A stretch of DNA of 19,803 nucleotides from an uncultured Gammaproteobacteria bacterium (GTDB lineage: Bacteria > Pseudomonadota > Gammaproteobacteria > GCA-2729495), in contig CAMYJV010000001.1 of the NCBI GenBank assembly GCA_947258805.1, positions 69,596-89,398 of the forward strand, in the 5' to 3' direction. This document shows, piece by piece, positions 15,310 to 19,803 of this stretch. The notes beneath the pieces are model-generated. The model saw only the letters and a program-made list of their open reading frames with translations, had not been told where the DNA came from and searched no databases. A program made the translations under genes and the position numbers. Each line of letters opens with the position of its first letter. Position 1 is the first letter of the stretch.

Positions 15310-17223
15310 ATGAAGAGGCTTCTATTCATTGGCGTCACCCTGGCAGCAGGATTGCTGCAAGGCTGTGGCGGTGGCAGCAACAGCCTGGCCGACGCGCCGG
15401 GCGGGGTTGCCGGCGGAGCCGGCAGCGCGGCAGTCATCGAGTTGCTCGTTTCGTCACCCCAGCTCCCGTCGGATCAGACGGCGGCGAGCACGGTAACGAT
15501 CACGGGGATTGTGAAAGACGGGAGCAACGCCGTGATCGAGGGTGCGACGGTGACCTTCAGCTCCACGACCGGTTCCCTGCAGGTCACGCAGAGCGTGACA
15601 GATGAAAACGGTATCGTCACCGCCAACCTTTCTAATGGTAGTGATCCGAGTAACCGCGCGATCATTGTTACGGCAACATCGGGTGTTGCGGCGGCAACGG
15701 TTACCATTAACGTCATTGGTACGTCTCTGAGCATCTCGGGCCCGCAGTCTCTGTCGCTAAATGATGCAGCGGTGTACACGATCCTGCTGGAGGATTCCAG
15801 TGGCGGAGGTATACCCGGCGAGACGGTGACCATTACGTCCGGCAATGGCAATACCCTGTCGGCCACGAGCCTCGTTACGGGCGCCGATGGCGATGTCCAG
15901 GTCACGCTGACGGCCGTGAACGGCGGCGTCGATACGCTGACAGCCACTGCCCTCGGCGAGACCGGCCAGCGTGATATCACGGTGGCCGCAGATACCTTCG
16001 CCATCACCGACCCGCTGGAGGGCGCCGAGGTGAACCTGGGTGTTGCCCAGAACATAACCGCCAACTGGACGATTTCGGGTGTTCCGCAGGGCGCTCAGAC
16101 GATCACCTTTACGACGACTCGCGGGACTCTGTCGGCCGGTAGTGCTGTGACTAACGGCGCCGGTGATGCGAGCGTGACGGTGACCTCTACCAATGCGGGT
16201 CCGGCGCTGATCACGGCCACCACGCCGACGGGCATCAGCACTTCCCGCAATATCGAGTTTGTTGCCACAATCGTCGATAGTGTGTCCGTGCAGGCTTCAC
16301 CCACCACGATCGGCATTGGCGAGCAGAGCGAGATCACCGCGTTGGTGCGCGATCCAACCGGCAACCTGGTCAAGAATCAGGTGGTCAACTTCGAAGTTGA
16401 CGATATTATTTCTGGTTTCCTGTCGGTGGCCTCCGCCGTCACCGATAGCCAAGGCAAGGCCCAGACCTTCTACACCGGCGGTAATGTGGCGAGCGCTGTC
16501 GATGGAGTGACCGTGCGGGCTTATGTCGGCGATCCGGTCGCGCCAGTGGCGGAAGACTCGGTGAACCTTACCGTTGCGCAGCAGGAGCTGTTCATTGTCA
16601 TCGGTACAGGTAACGACCTGTTCGAGCCGACTACGGCCAGCTTCGCGAAGGAATGGAACATCATCGTGACGGACGCTGTCGGTAACGCGGTCGCGAACGC
16701 GCCTGTGCAGGTCAGCATCCTGTCGGAGGAGTACCGCAAGGGTTTCCTGTCCGTGTCTCTGGGCCCCCCGGAACAGTGGACCTATGACCCCGGCGGTACG
16801 CCGCTGCGTTGCCAGGACGAAGACGTGAATCGCAACGGTATCCTCGACGTCATTCCGTTTGAAGATATCAACAACAGTGGCGTGATCGAGGCGGGCAACG
16901 TGTCGACGGTGGCTGCGGTACCGGCGTCGGCGCCGGCAGATAGCCCGTGTTCGACGGCTGGTGCCGGTGGCACGAGCGCAACGGTGACCACGAACGGCCA
17001 GGGGCTGGCGCGCGTGTGCGTGATCTATCCGCAGGACCACAACCTGTGGGTGGTGGCGAACATTGAGGCCCGCGCCACGGTCTCGGGTACCGAATTCTCC
17101 AGCAATCAGTCTTTCCTGCTGGACGCGAAGGCCGAAGACCTGAGCAACACCGCCGCTTCGCCGCCGGGGCAGTTCAGCCCCTTCGGCAGCGACCTGGTCG
17201 TGGACTGCAACGTGGTGCCATAG
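15310..17223 (+). CDS. multi-domain Ig-like (invasin/Big_1-type) lipoprotein
   Basis: The product is 637 residues. ATG at 15310 is chosen because GAGAGG lies about 6 bases upstream and MKRLLFIGVTLAAGLLQGC is a textbook lipoprotein signal with the cysteine at residue 19; a GTG 21 bases upstream is in frame but less likely. The mature protein begins with a Gly/Ser linker, then four or five Ig-like repeats of Big_1 type: G-x-x-V-x-F-x-x-x-x-G-x-L blocks, each with an 'AVTD-x-x-G-x-A' turn (for example ATVTFSSTTGSL, VVNFEVDDIISGFL). The C-terminal part holds DVNRNGILD and EDINNSGVIE (about 16819-16890), resembling Ca-binding EF-hand/dockerin loops, and four cysteines that may form disulfides. The anchor is outer-membrane or periplasmic. 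Lying between pilQ and a terminator, it probably belongs to the pil unit; the function is unknown. Confidence 0.88.
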   Translation: MKRLLFIGVTLAAGLLQGCGGGSNSLADAPGGVAGGAGSAAVIELLVSSPQLPSDQTAASTVTITGIVKDGSNAVIEGATVTFSSTTGSLQVTQSVTDENGIVTANLSNGSDPSNRAIIVTATSGVAAATVTINVIGTSLSISGPQSLSLNDAAVYTILLEDSSGGGIPGETVTITSGNGNTLSATSLVTGADGDVQVTLTAVNGGVDTLTATALGETGQRDITVAADTFAITDPLEGAEVNLGVAQNITANWTISGVPQGAQTITFTTTRGTLSAGSAVTNGAGDASVTVTSTNAGPALITATTPTGISTSRNIEFVATIVDSVSVQASPTTIGIGEQSEITALVRDPTGNLVKNQVVNFEVDDIISGFLSVASAVTDSQGKAQTFYTGGNVASAVDGVTVRAYVGDPVAPVAEDSVNLTVAQQELFIVIGTGNDLFEPTTASFAKEWNIIVTDAVGNAVANAPVQVSILSEEYRKGFLSVSLGPPEQWTYDPGGTPLRCQDEDVNRNGILDVIPFEDINNSGVIEAGNVSTVAAVPASAPADSPCSTAGAGGTSATVTTNGQGLARVCVIYPQDHNLWVVANIEARATVSGTEFSSNQSFLLDAKAEDLSNTAASPPGQFSPFGSDLVVDCNVVP

Positions 17224-17244
17224 CAGCATCTCGCAATGTAGCGA

Positions 17245-17273
17245 AGAGCCGGCCTTGTGCCGGCTCTTTTTTT
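17245..17273 (+). terminator. intrinsic terminator closing the pil unit
   Basis: AGAGCCGGC and GCCGGCTCT form a perfect 9-bp stem with loop CTTGT, running into an unbroken run of seven T at 17267-17273. It begins 22 bases after the lipoprotein stop and separates the pil unit from aroK. Confidence 0.95.
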
Positions 17274-17332
17274 GCCTTTCGCCCGCGCTCCCGTGGTACT
17301 TAAGATAGGCCCTGCGGTCGAGACGAATCCAG

Positions 17333-17851
17333 ATGACGGCAAGCACCAATATTTTCCTCGTTGGCCCCATGGGCTCCGGCAAGTCCGCCGTGGGCCGCCG
17401 CCTCGCCCGCCTGCTCGGCCGCGAATTCTTCGACAGCGACGAGATCATCGAGGCCCGCACCGGTGTAGACATCCCGTTTATTTTCGAGAAAGAGGGCGAG
17501 GCGGGCTTCCGCAAACGCGAGCAGGCTGTGATCGACGAGATCAGCGGGCGGGACGGCATAGTGCTGGCCACCGGCGGGGGTGCGGTCCTGGTGCCAGAGA
17601 ACCGCGCGCACCTGGCGAGCCGGGGCACGGTGGTGTACCTGCACACCAGCGTGGGCCAGCAGCTGCGTCGCACCCGGGGCAACAAGCGGCCCCTGCTGAA
17701 CCAGGGGCGCCGCAAGGCCGTGCTGACGGAGCTGATGGAAGTCCGCGAGCCCCTGTACCGGGAGCTGGCTGACCTGTTAATTACCACGGACGAGCGGAGT
17801 GTGGCTGCTGTGGCTGCAGAAATCCGCGAGAAGCTGGCCGGCGAGGGCTAA
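17333..17851 (+). CDS. aroK: shikimate kinase
   Basis: The product is 172 residues, the normal length. It phosphorylates shikimate to shikimate-3-phosphate in the aromatic amino-acid pathway. Motifs: Walker A GPMGSGKS (11-18); DSDEIIE (34-40, shikimate-binding Asp); FRKRE (59-63); ATGGGAVL (79-86); the lid with GNKRPLL (116-122, Arg119); VREPLYRELAD (137-147). All key residues are present. TAAGAT (about 17301-17306) is a possible -10 element 27 bases upstream, in keeping with a separate promoter after the preceding terminator. The ribosome site is weak. aroB follows after 12 bases. Confidence 0.97.
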   Translation: MTASTNIFLVGPMGSGKSAVGRRLARLLGREFFDSDEIIEARTGVDIPFIFEKEGEAGFRKREQAVIDEISGRDGIVLATGGGAVLVPENRAHLASRGTVVYLHTSVGQQLRRTRGNKRPLLNQGRRKAVLTELMEVREPLYRELADLLITTDERSVAAVAAEIREKLAGEG

Positions 17852-17863
17852 AATGCGCCGGCC

Positions 17864-18842
17864 ATGATTAGCCTGACTGTCGAACTGGGCGCGCGCAGCT
17901 ACCCCATCCTGATTGGCAGTGGGCTGCTGGGTCGTGCCGGGCTGTTCGATGCCTATCTGCGCAGCCGCGACGTGCTGGTGGTCACCAACGAAACCGTTGC
18001 GCCCACCTACCTGGCGCCACTGCGCGCCATGCTGGGCGATGCGCGGGTGGAGCAGGTGGTGCTGCCCGACGGCGAGGCCCACAAGACCATGGCCACCCTG
18101 GAGCAGGTGCTCGACCGGCTCGTGGAGCTGCGCTTCGGCCGCGACTGCACGGTAATCAGCCTCGGTGGCGGGGTGGTGGGTGACATGGGCGGTTTTGCGG
18201 CCGCGATTTATCAGCGCGGTGTGGCCTTCATTCAGGTGCCGACCACGCTGCTGGCCCAGGTGGACTCAGCTGTGGGCGGCAAGACGGGGGTCAATCATCC
18301 CGGCGGCAAGAACCTGATCGGCGCTTTTCACCAGCCGCGCGTCGTGCTCGCCGACACCGACACGCTGCGCACGTTACCGGACCGCGAGCTGTCGGCCGGG
18401 CTGGCCGAGGTGGTCAAGTACGGATTGATTCGGGACGAGGCCTTTTTCGTCTGGCTGGAACACCAGGCCGACAACCTGCTGCGGCGGGACTCCGCCAGCC
18501 TGCATTACGCGGTGCGCCGGTCCTGCGAGGTGAAGGCCGCCGTCGTTGCGGCAGATGAGCGCGAAAGCGGCCAGCGCGCATTGCTGAATCTCGGCCATAC
18601 CTTTGGCCATGCCATCGAACGCTGCGCGGGTTACGGCGAGTGGCTGCGAGCGCCTGCGCCTGCCTGTGGCCCCCCCTGACCTGGATCCTCGTGAGTTCCT
18701 CGCAGCCATGAGCCTGGACAAAAAAGTGCTGGCCGGGGAGATTCGCCTGGTGCTGCTGAAGGCCATCGGCGAAGCGGTGGTGACCTCCGATTACCCCGAT
18801 CACCTGCTGCTGGACGAACTCCGCGCAGCATTCATGGCCTGA
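17864..18842 (+). pseudogene. aroB: 3-dehydroquinate synthase, interrupted by internal deletion and frameshift
   Basis: The first frame (from ATG 17864) gives a normal enzyme to residue 261: the NAD-binding [11 protein letters not shown], the [25 protein letters not shown] block, the metal-ligand Glu in [10 protein letters not shown] and the metal-ligand His region [11 protein letters not shown]. After GYGEWL it runs into junk and stops at 18679. The true C-terminus ([14 protein letters not shown]...LDKKVLAGEIRLVLLKAIGEAVV) reads in another frame from about 18648 to the stop at 18840-18842. Against the family (about 360 residues) some 35 residues are missing at the junction, including the LHGEAVAxGM block with the third metal-binding His. 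As written the gene cannot make active enzyme. A real deletion, or a collapsed or misassembled segment, are both possible; there is microhomology (CTGCG) at the junction. Confidence 0.88.
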
Positions 18843-18854
18843 CGGTCACACGTC

Positions 18855-19803
18855 ATGGTGAGTGTCCACCTCGTCCACCCCGGCGAAGGCATGGCCCCCT
18901 GGGCCGCATGGGAAACCCTCAGCCGCGGCCGCCGGCATCCGGAACCCTCGCATGCCTACCGCGGCGAGTATCAGCGTGACCGCGACCGGATCATTCACAG
19001 CACCGCGTTTCGGCGCCTGGTCTACAAGACCCAGGTGTTCGTGAATCATGAAGGCGATCACTATCGAACCCGCCTGACCCACTCCCTGGAAGTCGCGCAG
19101 ATCGCGCGCACGGCGGCGCGCTGCCTGCACCTGAACGAGGAGCTCGTAGAAGCGATCTGCCTGGCCCACGACCTTGGCCACACGCCCTTCGGTCACGCGG
19201 GCCAGGAGGCCCTGAACGCTTGTATGAAGCCGTGGGGCGGATTCGAGCACAACCTGCAGTCGCTGCGTGTGGTAGACGATCTGGAGGAGCGTTATGCGCA
19301 ATTCCGCGGGCTGAACCTGACTTACGAGACACGCGAAGGCATCTTGAAGCACTGCTCGAAACGCAATGCGAAAGCCCTGGGCGAGCTGGGCCGGCGTTTT
19401 CTCGAGCGAGGCCAGCCGGGTCTCGAAGCGCAGCTCGCCAACCTCGCCGACGAGATTGCCTACAACAATCACGATGTCGACGATGGCCTGCGCGCCGGGC
19501 TGCTCACCGAAGACGAGCTCGCCGGCGTGGAACTGTTTGAGGATCACCGGAACGGTGTGCGGGATGCGCATCCACGCATCGGGCGGCGCGAGATGATCCA
19601 TGAGACCGTAAGAGCCATGATCAACGACGTGGTCACGGACCTGGTAGACCACAGTCGCGCCGCGCTGGAGCGGGCTCACCCGGCAGACGCTCAGGCCGTG
19701 CGGCGGCGCGCGCGGCCCTTGATTGGTTTCAGCCGGCAAACAGCCAAACGCCATCGTGCGCTGAAAACCTTCCTGAACAAACGCCTGTACCGGCACGAGC
19801 GGG
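18855..19803 (+). CDS. dgt: dGTP triphosphohydrolase, HD superfamily (partial, 3' end outside the window)
   Basis: Open from ATG 18855 to the end of the window (316 codons and continuing), starting 12 bases after the aroB stop. Conserved blocks: [20 protein letters not shown] (35-54), the [19 protein letters not shown] region (67-85; first HD His76), [14 protein letters not shown] (103-116; His105-Asp106), [11 protein letters not shown] and [16 protein letters not shown], which carries the distal HD aspartate. This is the dGTPase type 2 pattern: it cleaves dNTPs to deoxynucleoside and triphosphate, adjusting dNTP pools. An ATG at 18891 is an alternative start. aroK-aroB-dgt is a recurrent order in gammaproteobacteria, so one operon is likely. 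Confidence 0.94.
   Translation, partial: MVSVHLVHPGEGMAPWAAWETLSRGRRHPEPSHAYRGEYQRDRDRIIHSTAFRRLVYKTQVFVNHEGDHYRTRLTHSLEVAQIARTAARCLHLNEELVEAICLAHDLGHTPFGHAGQEALNACMKPWGGFEHNLQSLRVVDDLEERYAQFRGLNLTYETREGILKHCSKRNAKALGELGRRFLERGQPGLEAQLANLADEIAYNNHDVDDGLRAGLLTEDELAGVELFEDHRNGVRDAHPRIGRREMIHETVRAMINDVVTDLVDHSRAALERAHPADAQAVRRRARPLIGFSRQTAKRHRALKTFLNKRLYRHER

Noticed and set aside
16297..17787. Large open frame (496 codons) on the minus strand opposite the lipoprotein gene and aroK
   Set aside because: It crosses a strong terminator and a conserved kinase gene on the other strand and has no domain of its own.
18670..18676. Run of seven C in aroB as a simple homopolymer sequencing error explaining the frameshift
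   Set aside because: The correct C-terminal frame already reads well upstream of the run (from about 18648), and some 35 residues are absent, so one inserted or lost C cannot explain it.

Overview
The window is about 20 kb of GC-rich chromosomal DNA, almost certainly from an environmental gammaproteobacterium. The basis is gene order: a divergent ponA/mrcA and pilMNOPQ pair followed by aroK-aroB, a yicC/PP2C/rph/rdgB cluster, and hexameric (type II) citrate synthase. A VPLPA-CTERM sorting signal at the left edge suggests an exosortase-type surface-anchoring system elsewhere in the genome. A free-living member of an order such as Chromatiales or Woeseiales would fit, but that is inference.

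Layout. 1-1321: a secreted VPLPA-CTERM protein (minus strand) preceded by a cluster of RNA hairpins ending in a strong intrinsic terminator, then about 570 bp with no convincing gene. 1322-4497: yicC (minus) diverges from a tightly packed run of a PP2C phosphatase, rph (TTG start overlapping the PP2C stop) and rdgB. 4498-4851: a gene-free, AT-richer region with two perfect DnaA boxes, a stem-loop and a promoter for rpmE. 4852-6549: rpmE (zinc-type L31) and gltA. 6536-9806: on the minus strand, mrcA (PBP1A) followed by an uncharacterised gene. 9807-17273: a long leader, pilM, pilN, pilO, pilP, pilQ and an Ig-like lipoprotein, closed by a textbook terminator. 17333-19803: aroK, a broken aroB and the 5' part of a dGTPase gene.

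The most important unlabelled element is a cyclic-di-GMP-I (GEMM-I) riboswitch at about 9856-9985, on the pilM strand. Its GNRA-capped helix, CGCAAAGCC segment, CTAA...AGG tetraloop receptor and AGCGGGG junction can all be placed, and its helices pair. It implies that the type IV pilus alignment complex, the secretin and the co-transcribed lipoprotein are controlled directly by c-di-GMP at the RNA level. The riboswitch and the terminator frame one transcription unit of about 7.4 kb.

Two other points stand out. aroB has lost roughly 35 codons, including the third metal-binding histidine, and is frameshifted (a real lesion or an assembly error). The hairpin cluster at 717-826 looks like an undescribed attenuator or small RNA in front of the VPLPA-CTERM gene.
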